DNA of 64,000 nucleotides from an uncultured Gemmiger sp. (GTDB lineage: Bacteria > Bacillota > Clostridia > Oscillospirales > Ruminococcaceae). Each line of letters starts with the position of its first letter. Position 1 is the stretch's first letter. Shown in pieces: positions 31,525 to 39,842 of this stretch. The position numbers were made by a program, and so were the translations under genes. Location: positions 98,316 through 162,315 of the forward strand of contig CALXHT010000043.1 of assembly GCA_944388215.1 (NCBI GenBank), read 5' to 3'. The notes under the pieces are model-generated. The model did not search any database. It was not told the origin of the DNA and worked only from the letters and a program-made list of their open reading frames with translations.

Positions 31525-32790
31525 TCAGTGTTTTTTGAAGAACGGTGTAAAATCAAAGGTGGCGAAGTAATCTTCCGGCGTCTCTGCGCGGCGGATCAAC
31601 TGGTGGGTGCCGTCCTCTTTCAGCAGAACTTCCGCGCTGCGGAGTTTGCCGTTGTAATTGTATCCCATTGAGAAGCCATGGGCTCCGGTATCATGGATGA
31701 ACAGCACATCACCTTTGTCAATCTTTGGCATCATGCGGTCAATGGCGAACTTGTCGTTGTTCTCGCACAGACCGCCGGTGATGTCGTACTTATGGTCGCA
31801 GGGCTCGTTCTCCTTGCCCAGCACCGTGATGTGATGGTAGGCGCCATACATGGCCGGGCGCATCAGGTTGGCTGCGCAGGCATCCACACCGATGTACTCC
31901 TTGTAGATGTGCTTTTCGTGCAGCACCGTCGTGACCAGGCCGCCGTAAGGAGCCAGCATATAACGGCCCATCTCGGTGAAGAGCGCCACATCCCCCATTC
32001 CAGCGGGAACCAGAATTTCCTCAAACTGTTTGCGGACGCCCTCGCCGATCTTGGCGATATCGTTGCTGCGCTGCTCCGGGCGATAGGCGATGCCTACGCC
32101 GCCCGACAGGTTGATGAACTTGATCTTGGCACCCGTGCGCTCATGAAGACGCACCGCCAGACGGAACAGGATGCCCGCCAGTTTCGGGTAATACTCATCG
32201 GTGACCGTATTGCTGGCCAGGAACGCGTGAATACCGAACTCTTCGGCGCCCAAGGCCATCAATTTGGTGTAGGCCTCCGCCATCTGGTCCTCGCTCATAC
32301 CATATTTGGCATCGCCGGGGTTATCCATGATGCCATTGCCCAGGTCAAAGACTCCACCCGGATTGTAGCGGCAGCAGATGGTTTTGGGAATACCCGCCAC
32401 CCGCTGCAGGAACTCCACGTGGGTCAGATCATCCAGGTTGATGTAGGCGCCCAGTTCGTAGGCCTTCTGCATATCCTGCACCGGCGTATCGTTGGAGGAG
32501 AACATGATATCACTCCCCGTAAAACCGCACGCCTCACTCATCAGCAGTTCGGTATAGCTGGAGCAGTCCACGCCGCAGCCTTCCTCCTGCAGGATTTTCA
32601 GGATATACGGATTGGGCGTGGCTTTTACGGCGAAATATTCTTTGAATCCTTTGTTCCAGGCAAACGCCGCATTGACACGGCGGGCATTCTCCCGGATTCC
32701 CTTTTCATCATACAGGTGGAACGGCGTAGGCACGTCAGCGATGATGGCCTTGGCCTGTTCCAGCGTCACGAACGGCAGTTTTTGCGACAT
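31525..32790 (-). CDS. lysA: Diaminopimelate decarboxylase
   Basis: PLP enzyme making lysine from meso-diaminopimelate, the last step of lysine synthesis. It is a fold-III decarboxylase: the PLP lysine is K56 in EYFAVKATPNP, and INLSGGVGIAY, FTEMGRYMLAPYG and the C-terminal DTGAHGFSMGYNYNGKLR match LysA. 421 aa. The ribosome site GGAAAGGAAAG is purine-rich. No lysine riboswitch lies in the short leader (about 40 nt). Carboxynorspermidine decarboxylase is the main alternative in this fold, but the HDTGAH..GYNYNG ending favours LysA. Confidence 0.87.
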   Translation of the reverse strand: MSQKLPFVTLEQAKAIIADVPTPFHLYDEKGIRENARRVNAAFAWNKGFKEYFAVKATPNPYILKILQEEGCGVDCSSYTELLMSEACGFTGSDIMFSSNDTPVQDMQKAYELGAYINLDDLTHVEFLQRVAGIPKTICCRYNPGGVFDLGNGIMDNPGDAKYGMSEDQMAEAYTKLMALGAEEFGIHAFLASNTVTDEYYPKLAGILFRLAVRLHERTGAKIKFINLSGGVGIAYRPEQRSNDIAKIGEGVRKQFEEILVPAGMGDVALFTEMGRYMLAPYGGLVTTVLHEKHIYKEYIGVDACAANLMRPAMYGAYHHITVLGKENEPCDHKYDITGGLCENNDKFAIDRMMPKIDKGDVLFIHDTGAHGFSMGYNYNGKLRSAEVLLKEDGTHQLIRRAETPEDYFATFDFTPFFKKH

Positions 32791-32837
32791 TTTTCTTTCC
32801 TTTCCGGTTTCCCCCAGATTACATTCAGAATGTTTGT

Positions 32838-32866
32838 ATTATAAACCGTTTTGGAAAATCCGGCAA
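32838..32866 (-). promoter_or_regulatory. Promoter for lysA
   Basis: TTGCCG (32866-32861), 17-bp spacer, TATAAT (32843-32838), about 45 bp before lysA and directly after the MATE gene. Confidence 0.78.
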
Positions 32867-32890
32867 GAGGCTTTGCAAATTTATACACCG

Positions 32891-34285
32891 TTATACAATA
32901 AGGTCTTCTGCCTCGGCCGCCTTGTTCTGCATGTGCAGCCGGGCAGCCAGAAGCCGGTTATCCAGCTGCCGGCAAGTCCACATGTAGGCGGGATACAGGA
33001 ACAGGCAGGCTGCCACCCAGGCCGCGGGATTGGCCAGTTCCGCACCGAAATACCCCACAACCGGAACCAGAATGATGGCCACCGCCGTACGCGCGACCAT
33101 CTCCGCCACACCGGCCATCATGGCCAGCGTGGAATAGCCAAGTCCCTGGATGGTGTACCGCCACACGATCAGAGCCCCCAGCGGGATGAAGAAAACACTG
33201 TTCCAGAACAGATACTCCTGTCCCATGCGGACAATGTCCACCTCGGTGGAGGTATCCAGGAACAGCCCCATGATGGCCACATCCCCGAAGTGCAACAGAA
33301 TCAGCGAGCCGATGGCATAGATCGTTGCAATCAGCAGGGCACTGCGGACGCCCTGGCGCACGCGGTCCATCCGCGCTGCTCCCAGGTTCTGCCCACCGTA
33401 GGTTGCCATGGCAGTGCCGATACTCTCCAGGGGAGCGGTAAGAAGGTTCATCGTCTTGCTGGCCGCCGTGACCGCTGCCACCGCCGTGCTGCCCAGCATA
33501 TTGACCGCCCACTGCACAATGACGCTGCCGATGGCCGTGATGCTGCACTGCAGTCCCATGGGAAGCCCGATGCCAAGCAGGCGGACACAGGCCCTCTGAT
33601 TCAGGCGCCCTTCCCCCTTTTCCATACGGAGCACTTCAAATCTGCGGCACAGATAGGCAAAACTCAGCACACCGGAAACTGCCTGGGAAAGATCCGTTGC
33701 CAGCGCCGCGCCAAAGATGCCCATCTGAAACGGGATCACGAACACCAGATCCAGAACGATATTCAAAGCACTGGTCAGGATCAGGAAGTACAGCGGCGTC
33801 TTGCTGTCGCCCAATGCACGCATAATCCCCGCCACCATATTGTACAGAAAGATAAACGGGATGCCTGCAAAAATCCAGCCGATATAGACAGCGGCGCCGT
33901 CCAGGATATCTGCCGGCGTCTGCATCAGAATCAGCAAAGGCCGTGTCAGGCTCACCGTCAGGCCCGTGAGTATCACACTGCCGGCCACACACAGCCAGGC
34001 CGCATTTGCCACGTGACGGCGCAGATCGTGATAATCCCGCGCGCCGAAAAGCTGCGCAATGGGGATGGCGAAACCATTGCACACGCCGATCACAAAACCC
34101 AGAATCAGATAATTGATGGAGCCGGTGGACCCCACGGAGGCCAGCGCACTGACACCACAGTATTTTCCCACAATAATGGTGTCGGCCAGCGCGTAGAATT
34201 GTTGAAACAGATTGCCCAGTGTGAGCGGCAGCGTGAACAGCAAAATTACTTTCAGCGGACTCCCGCTTGTCAAATCCTTTGTCAT
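32891..34285 (-). CDS. MATE-family efflux transporter
   Basis: 464 aa with about 12 membrane helices. The start region MTKDLTSGSPLKVILLFTLP and the motif LFQQFYALADTIIVGKY are signatures of clostridial MATE exporters, which expel cationic drugs or metabolites in exchange for Na+ or H+. I prefer the ATG at 34285 over one 8 codons upstream because it matches the family start and has AGGGGG 9-10 bases upstream. It has its own promoter and no clear terminator before the lysA promoter. Substrate unknown. Confidence 0.88.
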   Translation of the reverse strand: MTKDLTSGSPLKVILLFTLPLTLGNLFQQFYALADTIIVGKYCGVSALASVGSTGSINYLILGFVIGVCNGFAIPIAQLFGARDYHDLRRHVANAAWLCVAGSVILTGLTVSLTRPLLILMQTPADILDGAAVYIGWIFAGIPFIFLYNMVAGIMRALGDSKTPLYFLILTSALNIVLDLVFVIPFQMGIFGAALATDLSQAVSGVLSFAYLCRRFEVLRMEKGEGRLNQRACVRLLGIGLPMGLQCSITAIGSVIVQWAVNMLGSTAVAAVTAASKTMNLLTAPLESIGTAMATYGGQNLGAARMDRVRQGVRSALLIATIYAIGSLILLHFGDVAIMGLFLDTSTEVDIVRMGQEYLFWNSVFFIPLGALIVWRYTIQGLGYSTLAMMAGVAEMVARTAVAIILVPVVGYFGAELANPAAWVAACLFLYPAYMWTCRQLDNRLLAARLHMQNKAAEAEDLIV

Positions 34286-34327
34286 ATCCCAAATCCCCCT
34301 GCTATACATTCAAATTTCGCGTCTGGT

Positions 34328-34355
34328 ATTATAGCACAGCTTCTGCGAAAAACAA
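34328..34355 (-). promoter_or_regulatory. Promoter for MATE gene
   Basis: TTGTTT (34355-34350), 16-bp spacer, TATAAT (34333-34328). Confidence 0.65.
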
Positions 34356-34380
34356 GAGCCTTGGAACCTAATTTTTACAA

Positions 34381-34411
34381 CAAAAAAGACCTGTCAAATG
34401 ACAGGTCTTTT
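34381..34411 (-). terminator. Terminator of tRNA operon
   Basis: Stem AAGACCTGTCA / TGACAGGTCTT with a short loop, then TTTTTTG on the minus strand, immediately after the encoded CCA of tRNA-Trp. Confidence 0.92.
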
Positions 34412-34487
34412 TGGCAGGGGTAGAAGGATTCGAACCCTCGGCACGCGGTTTTGGAGACCGCTGCTCTACCAACTGAGCTATGCCCCT
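34412..34487 (-). tRNA. trnW: tRNA-Trp (CCA)
   Basis: 76 nt including an encoded CCA end. Anticodon stem-loop GCGGT-CTCCAAA-ACCGC gives anticodon CCA. D-arm AGCTCAGTTGGTAGAGC and T-arm GGGTTCGAATCC are standard. The acceptor stem has one apparent mismatch at its sixth pair. Confidence 0.96.
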
Positions 34488-34492
34488 ATATA

Positions 34493-34527
34493 AAACGCCC
34501 ACAGTGCAAGATACGCTGTGGGCGTTT
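34493..34527 (-). other. Hairpin between tRNA-Thr and tRNA-Trp
   Basis: Perfect 12-bp inverted repeat AAACGCCCACAG / CTGTGGGCGTTT with an 11-base loop, filling the 43-bp gap between the two tRNA genes. On the minus strand it is followed by TATAT. It could act as a weak terminator or an RNase processing signal. Confidence 0.6.
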
Positions 34528-34530
34528 AGC

Positions 34531-34606
<76 letters not shown>

Positions 34607-34609
34607 AAA

Positions 34610-34686
34610 TGGCGACCCGAATCAGGCTCGAACTGACGACCTCTAGCGTGACAGGCTAGCGTTCTAACCAACTGAACTACCGGGCC
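34610..34686 (-). tRNA. trnD: tRNA-Asp (GTC)
   Basis: 77 nt with encoded CCA. Anticodon stem-loop CTAGC-CTGTCAC-GCTAG gives anticodon GTC. It is first of the three-tRNA operon, 3 bp before tRNA-Thr. Confidence 0.97.
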
Positions 34687-34728
34687 ATACCCAGCTTGTT
34701 GTCTGCCGTGGCGGCTGCAACGTCAATT

Positions 34729-34757
34729 ATTATAGCCAAAGAACCCCCAACTGTCAA
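34729..34757 (-). promoter_or_regulatory. Consensus promoter for tRNA operon
   Basis: TTGACA (34757-34752), 17-bp spacer, TATAAT (34734-34729), a perfect consensus as expected for a stable-RNA operon. Confidence 0.92.
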
Positions 34758-34761
34758 CCCC

Positions 34762-34803
34762 TTTTTTGATTTTTTTTGGATTTTTTTGAAGTTTTTTCTT
34801 TTT
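34762..34803 (-). promoter_or_regulatory. Phased A-tracts upstream of tRNA promoter
   Basis: Five A-runs of 6, 8, 7, 6 and 5 bases on the minus strand. The first four have centres about 9-10.5 bp apart, and the series begins 4 bp upstream of the -35 box. Such spacing gives curved DNA and an UP-element-like contact for RNA polymerase. Confidence 0.75.
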
Positions 34804-34866
34804 CGATTTTGCTACGTCATTTTTGTTTTCAGATTGCATTATTTTCCTGCCGGTGGTATCATGGTA

Positions 34867-35484
34867 TCAGTTCTTTTTACGGGAAACAGGCGGTCTGTTA
34901 TCCCCAGCCGGAAAAAACTCGGCCCGGCACTGCCACCATATCACCAGCGCCACAACCGCCGCACCCACGCCGCTCTGTACGCCAAATTGCAAAAAGGCCA
35001 CAGGAACGGCCAGCGTAACGGCAAGTACCGCCCCTACAGCGCGTTTTTGGATGCCCGCCGCCGCCACACCGCCCGCCAGGCAGCAAACAGCCCCGGTAAC
35101 AGGAAGATACAGTACCAGCCAGGTTCCTGCCACAACTACGGCACGGCCGCCGCGGACACGCCTCCATACCGGGAACGCATGCCCCAGGACGACGCCGATT
35201 CCTCCGTAGAGGGCCGCCAGATGTTCCAGTTCCGGTGCGGCCAGCCGATAACAGAACCAACAGGCCAGTACCGTTTTCAAGGCGTCCCCTGCCACCACCG
35301 CCCAGCCTGCTCCCCTGCCGAGACAGCCAGCCACATTGTCCGCATCGGGTGCACCGGTTCCAATCTCTCCCACACTTGAACCGGCAAGGCACCGCGCCAC
35401 GATATCGGCGGTCAGGAAGCAGCCAAAGGCGTATCCCGCCAAGAGGCACAATCCTTTCAGCAGATAACTCGGTTCAGCCCACAT
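34867..35484 (-). CDS. Divergent PlsY-like membrane acyltransferase homologue
   Basis: 205 aa with about five membrane helices. The pattern of PlsY (acyl-phosphate:glycerol-3-phosphate acyltransferase) is visible: VGEIGTGAPDADNV stands where PlsY has the GSGNPGATN motif, and LGHAFPVWRRVRGGRAVVVA where PlsY has GHxFPVFLGFKGGKGVAT. Several normally conserved residues differ (the SGNPGATN Asn, and Lys in GGKG). It may be a paralogue with a changed or lost substrate. The ATG at 35484 has GGGAGG 9 bases upstream. Divergent from the glycosylase gene. No terminator was seen before the tRNA operon. Confidence 0.65.
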   Translation of the reverse strand: MWAEPSYLLKGLCLLAGYAFGCFLTADIVARCLAGSSVGEIGTGAPDADNVAGCLGRGAGWAVVAGDALKTVLACWFCYRLAAPELEHLAALYGGIGVVLGHAFPVWRRVRGGRAVVVAGTWLVLYLPVTGAVCCLAGGVAAAGIQKRAVGAVLAVTLAVPVAFLQFGVQSGVGAAVVALVIWWQCRAEFFPAGDNRPPVSRKKN

Positions 35485-35525
35485 GGTCTTGTTCCTCCCC
35501 ATATTTTAGTAAGAGGTGTTTTCGC

Positions 35526-36092
35526 ATGGATTTGCAAACATTACAATCAGAGTGCCTGGCATGCCGCCGGTGCAGCCTGTGCGAATCCCGTACCAACGTC
35601 GTGTTCGGCCAGGGCGCGCCCGATGCCGAAGTGCTTTTTGTCGGCGAAGGTCCCGGCGCCAACGAAGACGCCCAGGGGCTCCCCTTTGTGGGGCGGAGCG
35701 GCCAGCTGCTGGACCATTATCTGGAAGCTGTGGACCTGAGCCGGAGCAAAAATGTCTACATCGCCAACATTGTCAAATGCCGTCCGCCGAAAAACCGGGA
35801 TCCTCTCCCGGAAGAATCGGCGGCCTGTCTGCCCTGGCTCCGGCAGCAGTTCCAGCTTCTGCGCCCCAAAATCATCGTCTGCCTCGGACGTATTGCCGCC
35901 CAGCAGCTCATTGAGCCCGGTTTTTCCGTCACCCGTGATCACGGCAAATTCTTCAACAAGCACGGCACGCTCTTTATGGCTACTTACCATCCCGCTGCGC
36001 TGCTGCGCTATCCCGTCAACAAACCTGCCGTTTTCGGGGATTTCGTGGCATTGCGGGAGAAGATTTCCCAGGTCTGTGAACACACCTATTGA
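35526..36092 (+). CDS. Family-4 uracil-DNA glycosylase (Fe-S type)
   Basis: Removes uracil from DNA. 188 aa; the four Fe-S cysteines are C13, C16, C85 and C101 in the spacing typical of family 4. The catalytic loop GEGPGANEDAQGLPFVGRSG (motif 1) and TYHPAALLR (motif 2) are intact. The ATG at 35526 has GAGGTG 8 bases upstream. The nuclease-helicase gene begins 18 bp after its stop, so the two are likely co-expressed. Confidence 0.93.
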   Translation: MDLQTLQSECLACRRCSLCESRTNVVFGQGAPDAEVLFVGEGPGANEDAQGLPFVGRSGQLLDHYLEAVDLSRSKNVYIANIVKCRPPKNRDPLPEESAACLPWLRQQFQLLRPKIIVCLGRIAAQQLIEPGFSVTRDHGKFFNKHGTLFMATYHPAALLRYPVNKPAVFGDFVALREKISQVCEHTY

Positions 36093-36110
36093 TACAAGGA
36101 GTTGACCACC

Positions 36111-38486
36111 ATGTCGCCGGAACCGCTGGCACTCACCCTGCCCATCCGGCAGCTGGTGGAATTTTTATTGCGCACCGGCAGCATCGACAACCGCTTTACC
36201 GGTTTTGACCGCGCCAACGAAGGCGCCCGTCTACACCGCAAGCTGCAGCGCGCCGCTGCCAAAGAATTTTCCGATTACCAGGCCGAAGTTGCCCTTACCC
36301 AAGAGTATGGCTGCTGTGGCATTCATTATACCCTGGAGGGCCGCGCTGACGGTATTTATACAGCAGCCGACGGCACCGTCACGGTGGACGAAATCAAAAC
36401 CACAGCCTTGCCTCTGGAGAAAATCACCGGGGAGCAGTCCCCTGAACACTGGGCTCAGGCAAAAGTCTATGCTGCCATCTACGCCGGGCAGCATCAGCTT
36501 TCCGTGATGCGGGTCCGCCTCACCTACTATCAGGTGGATGTAGAGCAGGTGCTGTACTTTACCAAAACCTTCTCCGCCGGGGAGCTGGACACTTTCGTTC
36601 TGGACTTGCTGACCCAGTATGCGCCATGGGCCCAGCGAGCCGCCCGATGGCGGGAGGCCCGCCAGGAGGGGCTGCATCGGCTCACCTTCCCTTTTCCGAC
36701 CTATCGTGCAGGACAGCGTGCCATGATCAAGGCGGTCTATGAAACCTGCCGGGACGGCGGACAATTGTTATGTCAGGCCCCCACCGGCATCGGAAAGACC
36801 ATGAGCGTTCTGTTCCCTGCCCTGAAAGCGCTGGAACAGGGCGGTCCCGTCTTCTATCTCACCGCGCGGGGAACCACCCGTGCGGCCGCGGAGGCCGCCC
36901 TGGCCACCCTGCGGGCCCATGATGCAGACCTTTCCCTGCGAAGCGTCACGCTGACGGCCAAGGACAAAATCTGTATGCAGGAAACGCGGGAGTGCACGCC
37001 GGAGGCCTGCCCGTATGCAAACGGATACTACGACCGCATCAAAACCGCCCTGTGGAACGCGCTGGATCTGCCGGCCCTGACAGCCGATGTACTGCAGCAG
37101 CTTGCCCGCCAGTATGAAGTGTGTCCCTTTGAGCTGGCGCTGGATCTGAGCCTCTGGAGCGATGTGGTGATCGGCGATTACAATTATCTGTTTGACCCGG
37201 TGGTACATCTGGCGCGCTTCTTTGAAAGCTGCGGCGATTATCTTTTTCTCATCGACGAAGCCCACAATCTTCCTTCCCGGGCGCGGGAAATGCATAGTGC
37301 CACGCTGTGCAAAAGCAGTTTCTGGGATGCCAAGAAGCGCCTCGGGCCCGGAAAAAGCAGTCTGAAAAACGCCCTGAACAAAATCAACGAGATTTTTATT
37401 TCCTGGCGCCATCGCTGTGAGGAAACCCCGGCCGATGTCCGTTTTGGGAAGACCTTTTTCGAAAGGGAGCGGGCCGAGGCTCTGGACCGTGCCCTGGCCA
37501 AACTTTGCGAACCTCTGGAAAACTGGCTGGACGAGCACCGGGAGCCCGGGGAAACCCACGATGCACTGCTGCAGCTCTACTTTGATGTGCGCGGCTGGCT
37601 TCGCATTGCGGACACATTCGATGACCACTTTGTGTTGCAGATTTCGGCCCACGGCAGCGAAGTCCGGGCGTCCATGCTCTGTCTGGATCCCAGCGCCTTT
37701 CTGGCCGACGACTTCTCCAAAGGCCGCGCCGCCATTCTGTTCAGCGCCACGCTGGCGCCTGCAGGGTACTACAAGGATCTGTGCGGGTTGCCCGATGCAC
37801 GTGCCGTGGCTTTGCGCAGTCCTTTTCCAGCCCGGAATCTGGGGCTGTGGTGTGCCCGGCATATCAGCACCCGCTACAGGGACCGTTCTGCCAGCATCGA
37901 ACAGGTTTCCGATCTGATCGCCTGCATGGCAGATGCCCGGACCGGCAATTATCTTGCCTTCTTTCCCAGCTACAGTTATCTGCAGGCGGTTCTGGAGGAC
38001 TTTTCGGCCCGGTACCCCACGGTCACCACAATCTGTCAGCAGAGCAGTATGGATGAAGCCCAGCGCACCGAATTTCTTGGGCATTTCGATTCCCATCCGC
38101 AAAAGACACAGATCGGGTTTGCCGTTCTGGGCGGTGTATTCGGCGAGGGCGTGGACCTTACCGGGGACCGGCTGATCGGTGTGGCTATCGTCGGCCCGGG
38201 CCTGCCCCAGGTCGGCCCCCGCCAGGAACAGCTGCGCCAGCACTTTGAGGAGACCCGCGGTTCCGGCTTCGATTACGCGTACCGCTATCCCGGCATGAAC
38301 AAAGTCCTGCAGGCGGCCGGACGGGTGATTCGGACGCCCCAGGACAAAGGCATTGTTGTGTTGATCGACGACCGCTTTGCTGCCCCGGACACCCGCCGGC
38401 TGATGCCCCCGCACTGGGATCATCTTCGCTTTGTGGACAGCACCGAGAGTCTGCGCCGTGAACTGGCATCTTTCTGGGGCCTGTAG
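36111..38486 (+). CDS. PD-(D/E)XK nuclease fused to XPD/DinG-type DNA helicase
   Basis: 791 aa. The N-terminal 150 residues resemble a RecB/Cas4-like nuclease: GRADG (D80) and VDEIKTT (D93, E94, K96) form the PD-(D/E)XK core. The helicase part has Walker A APTGIGKT (223-230), an Fe-S cluster set C288, C295, C300, C338, a DEAH box at 382-385 (LIDEAHNLP), and the C-terminal motifs VFGEGVDLTGDRL and QAAGRVIRTPQDKG. The enzyme should unwind DNA 5' to 3' and may cut it. The ATG at 36111 has AAGGAG 9 bases upstream; a TTG at 36102 abuts the ribosome site. Confidence 0.88.
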   Translation: MSPEPLALTLPIRQLVEFLLRTGSIDNRFTGFDRANEGARLHRKLQRAAAKEFSDYQAEVALTQEYGCCGIHYTLEGRADGIYTAADGTVTVDEIKTTALPLEKITGEQSPEHWAQAKVYAAIYAGQHQLSVMRVRLTYYQVDVEQVLYFTKTFSAGELDTFVLDLLTQYAPWAQRAARWREARQEGLHRLTFPFPTYRAGQRAMIKAVYETCRDGGQLLCQAPTGIGKTMSVLFPALKALEQGGPVFYLTARGTTRAAAEAALATLRAHDADLSLRSVTLTAKDKICMQETRECTPEACPYANGYYDRIKTALWNALDLPALTADVLQQLARQYEVCPFELALDLSLWSDVVIGDYNYLFDPVVHLARFFESCGDYLFLIDEAHNLPSRAREMHSATLCKSSFWDAKKRLGPGKSSLKNALNKINEIFISWRHRCEETPADVRFGKTFFERERAEALDRALAKLCEPLENWLDEHREPGETHDALLQLYFDVRGWLRIADTFDDHFVLQISAHGSEVRASMLCLDPSAFLADDFSKGRAAILFSATLAPAGYYKDLCGLPDARAVALRSPFPARNLGLWCARHISTRYRDRSASIEQVSDLIACMADARTGNYLAFFPSYSYLQAVLEDFSARYPTVTTICQQSSMDEAQRTEFLGHFDSHPQKTQIGFAVLGGVFGEGVDLTGDRLIGVAIVGPGLPQVGPRQEQLRQHFEETRGSGFDYAYRYPGMNKVLQAAGRVIRTPQDKGIVVLIDDRFAAPDTRRLMPPHWDHLRFVDSTESLRRELASFWGL

Positions 38487-38502
38487 TCCCCCCTCCATAC
38501 GC

Positions 38503-38545
38503 AGACAGCCCCGCAGAGGCATCTCTGCAGGGCTGTTTTTCTTTA
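38503..38545. terminator. Terminator between helicase and U32 genes
   Basis: Stem ACAGCCCCGCAGAG / CTCTGCAGGGCTGT (one mismatch), loop GCAT, then TTTTCTTT on the plus strand. It also lies at the end of the convergent U32 gene. Confidence 0.85.
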
Positions 38546-39778
38546 TGCGGTTTTCTCCTTCTTGCGCATGCGCAGCAAGCTGTAGGGCATCAAAGGCGTC
38601 TTGCAGGGGATCGTGTAGTGCATCATGGGATGGGGTGTTGCATCCACACGTTCTCCGGCCTCGTTCTCAATCCATTCCGGTGTCAGGGCAACCACACTGC
38701 CGTCCGGCTGCAGAATTTCCAGCGAATCTCCCTGTACAAATTTTCCGCGCTGGGTGCAGTGCGCCACACCGTCTTCCCAGGAATCCACGGTGCCGATGAA
38801 ATCCCATTCCCGGACATAGGTATGGCTGGGCGTCTGCAGTGCCTGTTCCTTGCCGAAATAGAATCCCGGCGAGTAGTGACGGTGGCTGGTCCGGTTCAGT
38901 TCCTCGATGACATCCTCCGGCAGTTCGTAGGCGTCGCTGTAAGGGTCCTTCAGGTACAGATCCAGAGCGCGGCGGTAGGCACTGGTGACCGATGCCACAT
39001 AGTAAAAGGTCTTGGCGCGCCCCTCGATCTTGAGGGAATCCACACCGGCCTTGCAGATCAGATCAAGGAACGGTGCCGTGCACAGGTCATTGGCGTTGAG
39101 AATGTAGCTGCCGTTTTCGCTTTCGCCGATTTCCATATACTGGCCGGGGCGATGTTCCTCCACCAGCGCGTACTTCCAGCGGCATGGCTGTGCGCATTCA
39201 CCGCGGTTGCCGCTGCGGCCCGTCATATAACTGGACAGCAGGCAGCGGCCCGACACGCTCATGCACATGGCACCGTGCACAAAGGCTTCCAGTTCCAGGT
39301 CCGGAGGGCAGTTGTCCCGGATCTGCGCGATTTCGGTCAGCGGCAGTTCCCGGGCCAGCACCACACGCTTGGCTCCCAGTTCATAGCAGACCCTGGCCGC
39401 CTCGTAGTTGGTAATGCCCGCCTGTGTGGACACATGGCGTTCCACCCAGGGTGCATATTTCTTGGCCAGCGCCAGCACCCCCAGGTCGGCAATGATGAAC
39501 GCATCCACACCGGCTTCGGCCGCATCCTGAATATATTGCGGCAGCTTTTTCAGTTCCTCATTGGTGGGCAGCGTATTCAGTGTCAGGTACACCTTCTTGC
39601 CCCTTGCATGGGCAAAGATACACCCTTCCCGCAGTTCATCCACCGTGAGGTTGACGGGCGCTGCCCGCATGCCGAATTCCGGCAGGGCACAGTAAACGGC
39701 ATCCGCGCCATACAAGACGGCATATTTCAAAGTTTCCAGGCTGCCCGCAGGGGCCAGCAGTTCCGGCTGTTGCAGCAT
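38543..39778 (-). CDS. U32-family peptidase-like protein (RlhA/YrrN-O group)
   Basis: 411 aa. PELLAPAGSLETLKYAVLYGADAVY is the family N-terminus, and the signature EAFVHGAMCMSVSGRC...NRGECAQPC provides the cysteines of the Fe-S binding site. Relatives include RlhA, which hydroxylates C2501 of 23S rRNA, and TrhP, which acts on tRNA U34, so an RNA hydroxylation role is likelier than proteolysis. The ATG at 39778 has AGGAGG 7 bases upstream; the frame opens further up but lacks a ribosome site. It lies just after the mltG terminator. Confidence 0.85.
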   Translation of the reverse strand: MLQQPELLAPAGSLETLKYAVLYGADAVYCALPEFGMRAAPVNLTVDELREGCIFAHARGKKVYLTLNTLPTNEELKKLPQYIQDAAEAGVDAFIIADLGVLALAKKYAPWVERHVSTQAGITNYEAARVCYELGAKRVVLARELPLTEIAQIRDNCPPDLELEAFVHGAMCMSVSGRCLLSSYMTGRSGNRGECAQPCRWKYALVEEHRPGQYMEIGESENGSYILNANDLCTAPFLDLICKAGVDSLKIEGRAKTFYYVASVTSAYRRALDLYLKDPYSDAYELPEDVIEELNRTSHRHYSPGFYFGKEQALQTPSHTYVREWDFIGTVDSWEDGVAHCTQRGKFVQGDSLEILQPDGSVVALTPEWIENEAGERVDATPHPMMHYTIPCKTPLMPYSLLRMRKKEKTA

Positions 39779-39794
39779 CGTGTTTCCTCCTGTA

Positions 39795-39824
39795 AAAAAG
39801 CGCCCGGACGCGCCGGGCGCTTTT
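39795..39824 (-). terminator. Terminator between mltG and U32 gene
   Basis: Stem AAAAGCGCCCGG / CCGGGCGCTTTT, then TTACAGGAGG on the minus strand. The U-run is followed within a few bases by the U32 ribosome site. Confidence 0.85.
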
Positions 39825-39842
39825 GTTGCTTGGTATTGGTAA

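Noticed and set aside
32791..32866. Lysine riboswitch before lysA
   Set aside because: The leader is about 40 nt, too short for the aptamer.
35485..35525. Promoter for the glycosylase-helicase pair
   Set aside because: Several AT-rich hexamers exist but no -35/-10 pair with proper spacing is convincing.
36111..36560. Cas4 gene of a CRISPR system
   Set aside because: The nuclease-like domain is fused to an XPD helicase and no other cas gene or array is present.
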